This document shows positions 17,973 to 26,466 of a stretch of DNA of 64,000 nucleotides, piece by piece. Both the position numbers and the translations under genes were made by a program. This stretch comes from Nocardia crassostreae (lineage in GTDB: Bacteria > Actinomycetota > Actinomycetes > Mycobacteriales > Mycobacteriaceae): positions 1 through 64,000 of the forward strand of contig NZ_BDCH01000002.1 of the NCBI RefSeq assembly GCF_001613405.1, written 5' to 3'. Under the pieces are notes generated by a model. The model was not told the DNA's origin and searched no databases. It saw nothing but the letters and a program-made list of their open reading frames with translations. Every line of letters starts with the position of its first letter. The first letter of the stretch is position 1.

Positions 17973-18899
17973 TCACCAGTCGGTGATATTGCCGGGCTGC
18001 GTGACGCCCTTGTTCACCAGCTCCGCGATCTCGACGGCGTTGTCCGGGGCCGACATTCGCAGTCCGTCCAGCGAATTGACCCGCGCCGCCAAGGTGACGC
18101 TGGACAGCATCCACACGCTGTCGGCGGTGATCAGATCGGCGATGAACAGCGGCTCGTACTTGCACTCCCAGCCCGCCTTCTCCGCCTCCGTGAACAGCAC
18201 GCGCTGCGTGGTGCCGGGTAGCACGCCATTGCGCGCGGGCGGGGTGATGAACTGGTTGTCCCGGGCGATCACCACGGTCGAGCGCGGGCCCTCCAGCACG
18301 CGATGCTCGGTGCTGGTGAAAATGGCGTCGTCGGCGCCCATGCGCCGGGCGAAGCGCAGCGCGGCCATATTCGTTGCGTACGAGAGGGTTTTGGCCCCGA
18401 GCAACAGCCACGGCGCCTCCTGCGCCAGATCGATGGAGATGCCCCGCAACAATGTGACGACCGAAACACCTTCGGTGCGCGCGATTTTGACCCGCTCGGG
18501 CACCGGCAGCACCAAAACGTAACCGGTGGCGGCGGGTTCGACCCCGGCCAGTTCGCCACACGTGATAGCTGATTGTTTGCTATCGGTGCCGTGCTCGCTG
18601 TCTCGCCCACGGGTCAGCACCATCCGCAGCAAACCCTCGCGCTCGCCGCCCCATTCCTTGGCCGCCGTCTGCACCGCCGTGCGCCACGCCTCCAGGTCCG
18701 GCGCGGCCAGATCCAGCGCCTCCGCCGAGCGCCGTAGTCGCGCCAGATGCAATTCCAGCGCACAGGCCGCACCGTCACGCACCAGCACGGTCTCGAAAAT
18801 CCCGTCGCCGCGCAGTACACCGATATCGTCCGCATAGAGCAACGGCGCGTCCGGATCCCGGATCGCGCCGTCGAATGTTACCAGAACCCGTTCCACCAT
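17973..18899 (-). CDS. Aminotransferase class IV, probable aminodeoxychorismate lyase
   Basis: PLP enzyme expected to release pyruvate from 4-amino-4-deoxychorismate to give p-aminobenzoate for folate. The 308 residues include YADDIGVLRGDGIFETVLVRDG, the region TLSYATNMAALRFARRMGAD with the likely PLP Lys in AKTLSY, and NGVLPGTTQRVLF. Branched-chain or D-amino acid aminotransferases share the fold, but the position (Rv0812) favours PabC. ATG 18899 is chosen because TAGGCT lies 7 nt upstream on the - strand; a longer frame to 18956 has no such signal. Confidence 0.85.
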   Translation of the reverse strand: MVERVLVTFDGAIRDPDAPLLYADDIGVLRGDGIFETVLVRDGAACALELHLARLRRSAEALDLAAPDLEAWRTAVQTAAKEWGGEREGLLRMVLTRGRDSEHGTDSKQSAITCGELAGVEPAATGYVLVLPVPERVKIARTEGVSVVTLLRGISIDLAQEAPWLLLGAKTLSYATNMAALRFARRMGADDAIFTSTEHRVLEGPRSTVVIARDNQFITPPARNGVLPGTTQRVLFTEAEKAGWECKYEPLFIADLITADSVWMLSSVTLAARVNSLDGLRMSAPDNAVEIAELVNKGVTQPGNITDW

Positions 18900-18912
18900 G
18901 CGCCCGAGCCTA
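18900..18912 (-). promoter_or_regulatory. Leaderless promoter of the aminodeoxychorismate lyase gene
   Basis: On the - strand TAGGCT (18912-18907) is followed by 7 nt and ATG 18899. Confidence 0.55.
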
Positions 18913-19032
18913 GGACAACGAGCCCGTCGCCACAGGATTACGGCGTCAGCAAACAATCAATCCGGCAATACAGATCACACCGCTGACGCGCGAAAATACC
19001 GCGCCGATGGAACCACGGAATTTCCCAGCGCC

Positions 19033-19044
19033 TAATGTGGAGCT
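19033..19044 (+). promoter_or_regulatory. Leaderless promoter of ygfZ
   Basis: TAATGT is followed by 6 nt and GTG 19045. Confidence 0.5.
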
Positions 19045-20160
19045 GTGTCCTCCGAGGTTGCGGTCAGCCCAATCCTTCAGTTTCCGGGGGCCGTCGCGGG
19101 ATTACCGGGTTCGCCCGATGCCGCGGTGGCATGGCATTACGGGGATCCGCTCGGCGAGCAACGCGCTGCGGTGCAGCGCGTGGCCGTGGTGGATCGCTCG
19201 CACCGGTTCATCGGATCCATTACCGGTAAAGAACGCCTGACCTGGCTGCACACCATTACCAGCCAGCACGTCGCCGATCTGCGCGACGGCCGGTCGGCGG
19301 AGAATCTGGACCTGGATCTCAATGGCCGGGTGCTGCATCACTTCGTGCTCACCGAGCTGGACGGCACGGTGTGGTTCGACACCGAGACCGCGCGCGGACC
19401 CGAACTGCTGGGCTTCCTGCAGAAGATGGTGTTCTGGGCCGACACCAAACCCGAAGCCGCCCCCGATCACGCCGTGCTGAGCCTGCTGGGCCCGCGCGTG
19501 ACCGACCTGCTCGGCCCCCTCGGCATTGCCGGACTGCCCGAGATCTACGAGGCGGTGGCCCTGCCCGGCGGCGGTTTCATTCGCCGGATGCCTTGGCCCA
19601 CCGCCGATTCCTTCGACCTCATCGTTCCGCGCGCACAGCTCACCACCTGGTGGACCGCGCTGCGCGAGGCCGGGGCCGAGGCCGCGGGCATGTGGGCCTT
19701 CGAGGCGCTGCGGGTGGCGGCGCTGCGCCCGCGCATCGGCATCGACACCGACGACCGCACCATTCCGCACGAGGCCAACTGGGTCGGCGGTATCGAGGAA
19801 TTCGGCGCGGTGCACCTGAACAAGGGCTGCTATCGCGGCCAGGAGACGGTGGCCCGCGTCCACAATCTCGGCAAGCCGCCGCGGCATCTGGTACTACTGC
19901 ACCTGGACGGCTCCGCCGACGCCCGTCCCGTGCCCGGTGATCCGGTCACCGCTGGCGGCCGCGCGGTCGGCGTGGTGGGCACCGTGGTCGACCATTTCGA
20001 ATACGGCCCGATCGCCCTGGCCCTGATCAAGCGCACCATCCCGGCCGACACCGCGCTCGAGGCGGGCCCCACCGCGGCGTCCATCGACGCGGATTCCGTT
20101 CCCTCCCATGACGAGCCGCAGGCCGGTCGGCTCGCCGTCGAGAAGCTGCGCGGCCGATGA
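19045..20160 (+). CDS. ygfZ: YgfZ/GcvT folate-binding protein
   Basis: A 371-residue tetrahydrofolate-binding protein related to the glycine cleavage T-protein. YgfZ supports repair or maturation of some Fe-S enzymes in E. coli. The family fingerprint KGCYRGQETVARVHNLGKPP appears near residues 258-277, with the conserved Cys. The GTG start lies one leaderless spacing after TAATGT and the protein begins MSSEVAVSP. The stop overlaps the next gene by 4 bp (ATGA). The order next to ADC lyase and DUF3073 matches M. tuberculosis Rv0811c. Confidence 0.9.
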   Translation: MSSEVAVSPILQFPGAVAGLPGSPDAAVAWHYGDPLGEQRAAVQRVAVVDRSHRFIGSITGKERLTWLHTITSQHVADLRDGRSAENLDLDLNGRVLHHFVLTELDGTVWFDTETARGPELLGFLQKMVFWADTKPEAAPDHAVLSLLGPRVTDLLGPLGIAGLPEIYEAVALPGGGFIRRMPWPTADSFDLIVPRAQLTTWWTALREAGAEAAGMWAFEALRVAALRPRIGIDTDDRTIPHEANWVGGIEEFGAVHLNKGCYRGQETVARVHNLGKPPRHLVLLHLDGSADARPVPGDPVTAGGRAVGVVGTVVDHFEYGPIALALIKRTIPADTALEAGPTAASIDADSVPSHDEPQAGRLAVEKLRGR

Positions 20161-20822
20161 GCGACACCGGGCAGGTCCTGGCCGTCTGCGTGGTGCATGC
20201 CGAGATCGAGGTGAACACTCGCGTGGGCCGCACCGCCATCGACAAACGCCCGGTGCCGCACCGGGTTCCGGCGCGCGCCCTGGGCCTGGACGGCGATCAC
20301 GTCTGCGACACCAAGAATCACGGCGGCGTGCACCAGGCCGTCTACGCCTACTCCGACGCGGACGCCCGCATCTGGGGCGCCGAACTCGGCCGCGACCTGC
20401 CCGCGGGGTGGTTCGGCGAAAACCTGCGCATTGCCGGACTTCCGGTCAGCGATGCCGTGCTCGGCGCGCACTGGGCCATCGGCGACGCCCTCCTCGAGGT
20501 CTCCGCACCGCGCGTGCCGTGCGCGACGTTCCAGCAGTGGACCGGCGAACCGCAGTGGGTCAAACGCTTCACCTTGCAAGCCCACACCGGCGCGTACTTC
20601 CGGGTGCTCACCGAGGGCACGATCGGCGCGGGCGACGAGGTGCGGGTGGTGCACACCCCCGCACACGGCATCACCGTCCGCGACCTGTTCACCGGCAAGG
20701 ATCCGGCCCTGCTGGATCGGCTGCTGGCGGACGAGCCGACTCTCTCCGACGATGTGCGCATGCAGATCGAACGCCACCGTCGCAGGCTGTCCCGCCTCCC
20801 CGAGACTTCAGCGCCCGGCTAG
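20157..20822 (+). CDS. MOSC domain protein
   Basis: A 221-residue protein with a MOSC (molybdenum cofactor sulfurase C-terminal) domain of the YiiM type. Visible features are KRPVPHRVPARALGLDGDHVCDTKNHGGVHQAVYAY near the N-terminus, GENLRI, and the conserved Cys in RVPCATFQQW. Such proteins often reduce N-hydroxylated substrates with a molybdenum cofactor. It is translationally coupled to ygfZ. Substrate unknown. Confidence 0.9.
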   Translation: MSDTGQVLAVCVVHAEIEVNTRVGRTAIDKRPVPHRVPARALGLDGDHVCDTKNHGGVHQAVYAYSDADARIWGAELGRDLPAGWFGENLRIAGLPVSDAVLGAHWAIGDALLEVSAPRVPCATFQQWTGEPQWVKRFTLQAHTGAYFRVLTEGTIGAGDEVRVVHTPAHGITVRDLFTGKDPALLDRLLADEPTLSDDVRMQIERHRRRLSRLPETSAPG

Positions 20823-20947
20823 GAGCCGTGAACCGTTGGCAACGCGTGCCAGCGGTTGGGAGCCGAACCGATTCTGGTCGTACCCGACGAGTTACCCGGC
20901 CCGCACGAAATCAGTTGTCACGTTGGCATGAGAAGGGAGCCTCCGCA

Positions 20948-21910
20948 ATGAGCACGGACCTGGTCGAGGTGGTGCGCTCGGGTTTTCGCGAGTGCATGCA
21001 CCGGGGTTCGGCGGTGATCCTGCGGCCCGACGGCGAGCCGCTGGTCGAACTCGGCGCGGTGCACGGCCCGATCTTCCCGCGCTCCACCAATAAGCCCATG
21101 CAGGCGTTGACCTTGCTGCGCAATGGTTTCGAACCGGCCGACGAGGCCGAACTGGCCATCTCCACCGCCTCACATTTCGGCGAGCCCGATCACGTCGAAC
21201 TGGTGCGGCGGTTGCTGGCTCGCTTCGGATTCACCGAGGACGACCTCGAATGCCCGCCGGATCTGCCCTTCGACGAGCAGGCCCGCGCCCAGGCCCTGGC
21301 CGGGCACGAACGCGGTAAAGGCATGCGCCGCATCTACATGAACTGCTCCGGCAAGCACGCCGCCATGCTGGCCACCTGCACGGTCAACGGCTGGCCCACC
21401 CGCGGCTACCTCGACGCCGGGCATCCGCTGCAGCAGGCCGTGCTGGACACCATCGCCGACGTCACCGGCGAACCGGAGACCGATCTGGGCATCGACGGCT
21501 GCGGCCTGCCGATCGTGCCGGTCTCCCTGGTGAATCTGGCCCGCGCCTACGCCACCCTGGCCACCGCGCCCACCGGCACCCCGGAACGCCGTGTCGCAGA
21601 CGCGATTCGTGCCCACCCGCGAGTGATTTCCGGCACGGACGGTCCCGATCTGCGCGTGATGACGGCAACCCCCGGACTGGTCTGCAAGATCGGCGCGGAT
21701 GGTGTGCACGCGGGCGCGCTCCCCGACGGCACGGCCTTCGCCTACAAGATCGACGACGGCGCCGATCGCGCCCGGCTCCCACTCACGCTGGCCATTCTGC
21801 AGCGTATGGGCGTCGAGTGGACCGACGCGCACGCCGAGCTGGCCGCACCCGCGGTGCTCGGCGGCGGCGCCAGAGTCGGCATCATCCGAGCGATCCCGGG
21901 GGTGCTCTGA
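20948..21910 (+). CDS. L-asparaginase of the Ser/Lys (Rhizobium etli AnsA/ReAV) type
   Basis: Hydrolyses L-asparagine to aspartate and ammonia. The 320-residue protein is not of the classical type I or II fold but of the COG4448 group. Residues matching that enzyme's active site are Ser46 and Lys49 (RSTNKPMQ), Ser75 (TASHFGE), Cys133 (NCSGKHA), Cys185 (DGCGLPIV) and Lys247 (VCKIGADG). The ATG at 20948 follows GAAGGGAG. A longer upstream open frame overlaps the MOSC gene and is a shadow. It lies 125 bp after MOSC. Confidence 0.92.
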   Translation: MSTDLVEVVRSGFRECMHRGSAVILRPDGEPLVELGAVHGPIFPRSTNKPMQALTLLRNGFEPADEAELAISTASHFGEPDHVELVRRLLARFGFTEDDLECPPDLPFDEQARAQALAGHERGKGMRRIYMNCSGKHAAMLATCTVNGWPTRGYLDAGHPLQQAVLDTIADVTGEPETDLGIDGCGLPIVPVSLVNLARAYATLATAPTGTPERRVADAIRAHPRVISGTDGPDLRVMTATPGLVCKIGADGVHAGALPDGTAFAYKIDDGADRARLPLTLAILQRMGVEWTDAHAELAAPAVLGGGARVGIIRAIPGVL

Positions 21911-22097
21911 ACCCCCTGCTCGGCACCGCCCGCCCCCGGTCGAGACGGCCGCGGGGCAGCACTTCGATGGTTTCTCCCCCACTCCTGGAAGCGCGACCGC
22001 CGGACACACGCTAAAGTGTCTGTCCGGAAGAGTATTAATTCGAACGGGGCCGCCAAACCACCCCAGGCCGCCCCGCAGTGACGCGAGGGGGTCAGCC

Positions 22098-22313
22098 ATG
22101 GGCCGTGGCCGGGCTAAGGCAAAGCAGACCAAGGTTGCACGCGAGCTGAAGTACAGCTCCGCGCCAACCGACTTCGCGAGCCTTCAGCGCGAGCTGTCGG
22201 GGGGACCTTCATCCCCCGACTCGCAGCGGAGTGGAGTTCTTTCCGACGAGCACGACGCGAACGATGCGCCGTCGAGCTGGGACGAAGACGACTACGACGA
22301 CTGGCGCCGCTGA
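22098..22313 (+). CDS. DUF3073 protein
   Basis: A 71-residue actinobacterial protein of the DUF3073 family: a basic N-terminus (MGRGRAKAKQTKVARELKYS) and an acidic C-terminus ending DEDDYDDWRR. The ATG at 22098 follows GAGGGG. It is conserved beside purM in this order. The function is unknown; the charge split suggests nucleic-acid or protein binding but nothing more can be said. A perfect 23-bp hairpin follows. Confidence 0.9.
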   Translation: MGRGRAKAKQTKVARELKYSSAPTDFASLQRELSGGPSSPDSQRSGVLSDEHDANDAPSSWDEDDYDDWRR

Positions 22314-22322
22314 CTCGGATTG

Positions 22323-22374
22323 ATCGACGTGTTAAGGGGGAGGCCGCGACTGGCCTCCCCCTTAACACGTCGAT
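22323..22374. terminator. Perfect 23-bp hairpin between convergent DUF3073 and purM
   Basis: 22323-22345 and 22352-22374 are exact reverse complements (core GTTAAGGGGGAGGCC / GGCCTCCCCCTTAAC) with a GCGACT loop. It lies just after the DUF3073 stop. No T-tract follows on either strand. A bidirectional transcription barrier is the likely role. Confidence 0.7.
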
Positions 22375-22464
22375 ACACCGAGCGCGCCGCCGGTTTTGAA
22401 GGCCGCTGAATGACACCAGCGTCCCGCCCGCAACGGGCCGGACGCTGGTGGATTTTTGGTATCT

Positions 22465-22496
22465 GGAGTCAGGACATTCCGGAGTCGGGACATTCC
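22465..22496. repeat. 16-bp tandem duplication
   Basis: GGAGTCAGGACATTCC is followed directly by GGAGTCGGGACATTCC, one base different, and the next two bases (GG) begin a third copy. It sits in the gap between DUF3073 and purM. Function unknown. Confidence 0.5.
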
Positions 22497-22570
22497 GGGC
22501 GAATAGTGCTGAGCGGGATACAGTTCGGCCCCGGTCACCGCGAAGATGCCGGGGCCGGAACGGTATTCGC

Positions 22571-23650
22571 TCAGAAGCGCGGGTGGTCTCCCACCAGCAC
22601 GACGCGGGCGGCGTCGGCGTCCTTGGCCTTCTTCACCGTGCCGAGGGTCCAGCAGTCGATGTGGCGGGCCGTGAGGACCGCGAGGGCGCGGTCGGCGTCC
22701 TCGGGAGCGACGACGGCGACCATGCCGACGCCCATATTGAAGGTCTTCTCCATCTCGACCCGCTCGACGCGGCCGCGCTGGGCGATCAGCTTGAAGACCG
22801 GGGCCGGGTTCCAGGTACCGCGATCCAGTTCGGCGACCATGCCCGCGGGCAGTACGCGCGCCAGGTTCTGGGCCAGGCCGCCGCCGGTGACGTGCGAGAA
22901 GGTCCGCACATCGGTCTCGGCGACCAGGGCCAGGCAGTCCTTGGCGTAGATGCGGGTCGGCTCGAGCAGTTCCTCGCCCAGGGTGCAGCCGAATTCCTCG
23001 ACGTGACCGGACAGGGACATGCGGTCGATCTCCAGCAGCACCTTGCGCGCCAGGCTGTAGCCATTGGAGTGCAGGCCCGACGAACCCATGGCGATGACCA
23101 CGTCACCGGGGCGCACGCGGTCCGGGCCGAGCACGGCATCGGCTTCCACGACGCCCACGCCGGTGGCGGAGATGTCGTAGTCGTCGAGGCCCATCAGGCC
23201 CGGGTGCTCGGCGGTCTCGCCGCCGAGCAGCGCGCAACCGGCCTGGACGCAACCCTCGGCGATACCGGCCACGATCTGGGCGACCCGCTCCGGCACGACC
23301 TTGCCGACGGCGATGTAGTCCTGCAGGAACAGCGGTTCGGCGCCGCAGACCACCAGATCGTCGACGACCATGGCGACCAGATCGAGCCCGACGGTGTCAT
23401 GCTTGTCCATGGCCTGCGCCACGGCGATCTTGGTGCCGACGCCGTCGGTGGAGGCGGCCAGCAGCGGCTCCTTGTATCCGCCCTTCAGCGCGAACAATCC
23501 GGCGAAGCCGCCCAGTCCACCCTGCACCTCGGGCCGGGAGGCCTTCTTGGCCAGGGGTGCGAACAGTTCGACTGCCCGATCTCCGGCCTCGATATCCACA
23601 CCGGCCGCCGCGTACGAGGCACCGGCGCCGCTGGGTGTCTGTTCAGTCAT
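22571..23650 (-). CDS. purM: Phosphoribosylformylglycinamidine cyclo-ligase
   Basis: AIR synthetase, the fifth step of purine synthesis: ATP-dependent closure of the imidazole ring. The 359-residue protein shows SYAAAGVDIEAGDRAVE, LLAASTDGVGTKIAVA and AVTGGGLAQN-type motifs (here FSHVTGGGLAQNLARVLP). ATG 23650 (MTEQTPSGAG) is preferred to the open frame reaching 23698. In relatives purM lies right after purF; here about 11.5 kb of peptide transporter genes separate them. Confidence 0.97.
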   Translation of the reverse strand: MTEQTPSGAGASYAAAGVDIEAGDRAVELFAPLAKKASRPEVQGGLGGFAGLFALKGGYKEPLLAASTDGVGTKIAVAQAMDKHDTVGLDLVAMVVDDLVVCGAEPLFLQDYIAVGKVVPERVAQIVAGIAEGCVQAGCALLGGETAEHPGLMGLDDYDISATGVGVVEADAVLGPDRVRPGDVVIAMGSSGLHSNGYSLARKVLLEIDRMSLSGHVEEFGCTLGEELLEPTRIYAKDCLALVAETDVRTFSHVTGGGLAQNLARVLPAGMVAELDRGTWNPAPVFKLIAQRGRVERVEMEKTFNMGVGMVAVVAPEDADRALAVLTARHIDCWTLGTVKKAKDADAARVVLVGDHPRF

Positions 23651-23748
23651 TGTCGGGGAGAACTCCAAGCCGAATCGTCCGGATAGATGCCTGCTCACGG
23701 TACCCGAGACGGATAACGCGCTTGCAGCCGTATGGGTGTCAATCCGCG

Positions 23749-25446
23749 TTAACGGGGGCCGACCAGCGCCAGTGATTCGGCACGCCGACGACGCTGCTCG
23801 ACCGGGTCGGGGACGGGCACCGCGGCCACCAGACGACGGGTGTACTCCTGTTCCGGGTGCCGCAGGATGGCATCCCGGTCGCCCTGTTCGACCACGGCAC
23901 CATTGCGCATCACCAGGATCCGATCGGCCAGCTGGTCGACGACCGCCAGGTCATGGGTGATGAATACGCAGGCCCAGCCGCATTCGCGTTGCAGATCGGC
24001 GAAGAGCTCGAGCACCTTCGCCTGCACCGAGACGTCGAGCGCGCTGGTGGGCTCGTCGGCCAGCAGCAGGTCCGGGCCGAGCACCAGGGCACGCGCCAGG
24101 CTGGCGCGCTGGCGCTGACCGCCGGACAGTTCGTGCGGGTAGCGGGCCTCGGTCCCGGCGGGCAGCTGGACGTCGTCGAGGATGTGCCGGACGCGGGCGC
24201 GCAGGGCCTCGCCCTTGGCCTCCTTGTGCACCACCAGCGGCTCGGCCACGCACTCGCCGATGGTGAGGCGCGGATTGAGCGAGGTGGCCGGATCCTGGAA
24301 GACGAAGCCGAAGCGGCGGCGCAGCGGCCGCAACTTGCGTTCGGACAGGCCGCCGATATCGGTGCCGAGCATGGTGACGGTGCCCGCGGTGGGTCGCTGC
24401 AGGGCGGCGATGCACCGGCCGATGGTGGATTTGCCGGACCCGGATTCGCCGGCCACGCCGAGGGTTTCACCGCGTGCGATCGTGAAGCTCACATTGTCGA
24501 CGGCCCGGAAGACCGGGCGGCCGAGCAGGCCCGGGAACTCGACGGTCAGATTCGAGACCTCGAGCACGGTTTCGGCCGGTTCGCAGACGACCTGCACCGC
24601 GGCCTTGGCGGATGCGGATTCGGCGACCTCGACGGGCCCGGCGGATTCCGCCGTGACCGTGCCCAGGCGCGGCACCGCGGCGAGCAGCGCCTTGGTGTAC
24701 TCGTGGCGCGGGTCGGCGAAAAGCTGTTCCACGGGCGCGGTTTCGACGACCTCGCCATCGCGCATGACCACCACGCGATCGGCGAGGTCGGCGACCACGC
24801 CCATATTGTGGGTGATCAGGACGATGGCGCTGCCGATGCGATCGCGCAGATCCCGCAGCAGTTCCAGGATTTCGGCCTGCACGGTGACGTCCAGGGCGGT
24901 GGTCGGCTCATCGGCGACGATCACCTTGGGCTCGCACGCGATGGCGATGGCGATGACCACGCGCTGCTTCTGACCGCCGGAGAGCTGGTGCGGATAGAAG
25001 TCGACCCGCTGTTCCGGATCGGGCAGCCCGACCATTCGCAGCAGCTCGATGGCGCGGGCCCGCGCCGCCTTCTTGTCCATATCGCGGTGTGCGCGCAGGG
25101 CTTCCATGATCTGGAAGCCCACGGTGAACAGCGGATCCAGGGCGGAGCCGGGTTCCTGGAACACCATGGAGATGGCTCCGCCGCGCAGCGCGGTGAGCTC
25201 CTTCTCGCTCATGGACGTGATGGCCTGGGTCCCGAGGGTGACGGTGCCCTCGACCCGCGCGGTCTGCGGCAGCAGGCCGAGCGCGGTGCGGGAGCTCACC
25301 GATTTACCGGAGCCGGATTCGCCGACAATGGCGAGCACCTCGCCGGGGAACACCTCGTAGGAGACGTCCCGCACGGCCCGCACGGGTCCGGCGTCGGTGG
25401 CGAAGGTGACCGACAGGGATGCGATGGACAGGGCTGATTCAGTCAT
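23749..25446 (-). CDS. Fused dipeptide/oligopeptide ABC transporter ATPase, copy 1
   Basis: A 565-residue protein that joins two ATPase domains (DppD- and DppF-like). Domain 1 (about 1-265) has GESGSGKS, LSGGQKQR and VIVADEPTTALD; domain 2 (about 300-545) has GESGSGKST, LSGGQRQR and LLLADEPTSALD. Each is followed by an oligopeptide-transporter C-terminal extension (SAGPVEVAES region; ending RRAESLALVGPR). It energises the permeases encoded just upstream. Its start overlaps the permease gene by 8 bp. Substrate is predicted to be small peptides by family only. Confidence 0.93.
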   Translation of the reverse strand: MTESALSIASLSVTFATDAGPVRAVRDVSYEVFPGEVLAIVGESGSGKSVSSRTALGLLPQTARVEGTVTLGTQAITSMSEKELTALRGGAISMVFQEPGSALDPLFTVGFQIMEALRAHRDMDKKAARARAIELLRMVGLPDPEQRVDFYPHQLSGGQKQRVVIAIAIACEPKVIVADEPTTALDVTVQAEILELLRDLRDRIGSAIVLITHNMGVVADLADRVVVMRDGEVVETAPVEQLFADPRHEYTKALLAAVPRLGTVTAESAGPVEVAESASAKAAVQVVCEPAETVLEVSNLTVEFPGLLGRPVFRAVDNVSFTIARGETLGVAGESGSGKSTIGRCIAALQRPTAGTVTMLGTDIGGLSERKLRPLRRRFGFVFQDPATSLNPRLTIGECVAEPLVVHKEAKGEALRARVRHILDDVQLPAGTEARYPHELSGGQRQRASLARALVLGPDLLLADEPTSALDVSVQAKVLELFADLQRECGWACVFITHDLAVVDQLADRILVMRNGAVVEQGDRDAILRHPEQEYTRRLVAAVPVPDPVEQRRRRAESLALVGPR

Positions 25447-26466
25447 CGTCGCTCTTCCGCGGAGAGTCGTTGGTGGCGCGCCGGGTACGCAGCAGCGGGT
25501 TGAGCGCCTCGTTGAGGCTCTCGCCGACGAGGGTCATACCGAGCACGACGAGCACGATGGCGGTGCCGGGGAAGATCGCGGTCCACCACACGCCATTGCT
25601 GATATCGCCGAGCGCCTTGTTGAGGTCGTAACCCCATTCGGCGGCCTGGGTGGGCTCGATGCCGAAGCCGAGGAAGCCCAGGCCCGCCAGGGTCAGAATG
25701 GCCTCCGCGCCGTTCAGGGTGATGAGCACCGGCAGCGACTGCGTCACATTGGCGAAGATGTGCCGGAACAGGATTCGCGTGGTGGACGCGCCGGTGACCC
25801 GCGCGGCGTCCACATAGGGTTCCTGTTTCACCGCGATGGTGGCATTGCGCGCCACCCGGAAGTACTGCGGCACGAAGATCACCGTGATGGCGATGGCGGC
25901 CGACATCATGCCGCCGAAGCTGCTGGACTGGCCACCGGCAACCACGATCGAGACCACGATGGCCAGCAGCAGCGACGGGAAGGCGTACATGGCGTCCATG
26001 AACAGCACCAGCACGCGGTCCAGCCAGCGCCCGACATAGCCGGACACCAATCCCAGTGGTACGCCGACGAACAGCGACAGCACCAGCGAGATGATGATGA
26101 CGATGAGCGCGGTGCGGGCGCCGAAGATGACCCGGGGAACACGTCCTCGCCGCGCACCGAGGTGCCGAACCAGTGTTCGGCCGACGGCGCCTGCTGGCGC
26201 ACGAAATCCACGCCGTCGGCGGAGATCTGCACGAATCCGTAGGGCGCGATGAGCGGCGCGAAGATCGCGATGAGCACGAACATGCCGATGAGGCCGAGGC
26301 CGAACAGCAGGGTCGCCCGCTGCAGTCCGCCGGTCAGGCCGATCAGCTTGGCGCCGGGCAGCTTTCGCCAGGATCGCGGCGACTTCCGTAGCGCGCCGGG
26401 CAGTTCCGGCGCGCCGGGCTCGGACTTGTCGAGAACCGGCGCGGGGGCCGGTGCGGTGGTGGTCAT
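25439..26466 (-). pseudogene. Peptide ABC transporter permease (DppC-like), copy 1, with -1 frameshift
   Basis: The N-terminal part (about 110 residues from ATG 26466, MTTTAPAPAPVLDKS) and the C-terminal part (MLSLFVGVPLGLVSGYVGRW onward) lie in different frames. They align end to end with the intact paralogue at 31297-32292. Compared with it, the run after GATGAC is one base shorter (18 instead of 19) at 26131-26140, so one base seems lost within codons for GEDVLSRVIFGART. The coupling loop is present downstream. If real, copy 1 has no functional second permease; an assembly error is equally possible. The start overlaps the dppB stop (TGATG). Confidence 0.85.

Noticed and set aside
20108..21910. 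A 600-residue fusion of MOSC-region sequence with asparaginase
   Set aside because: The first 280 codons overlap MOSC in another frame and are Arg-rich. Asparaginase has its own ATG and ribosome-binding site at 20948.
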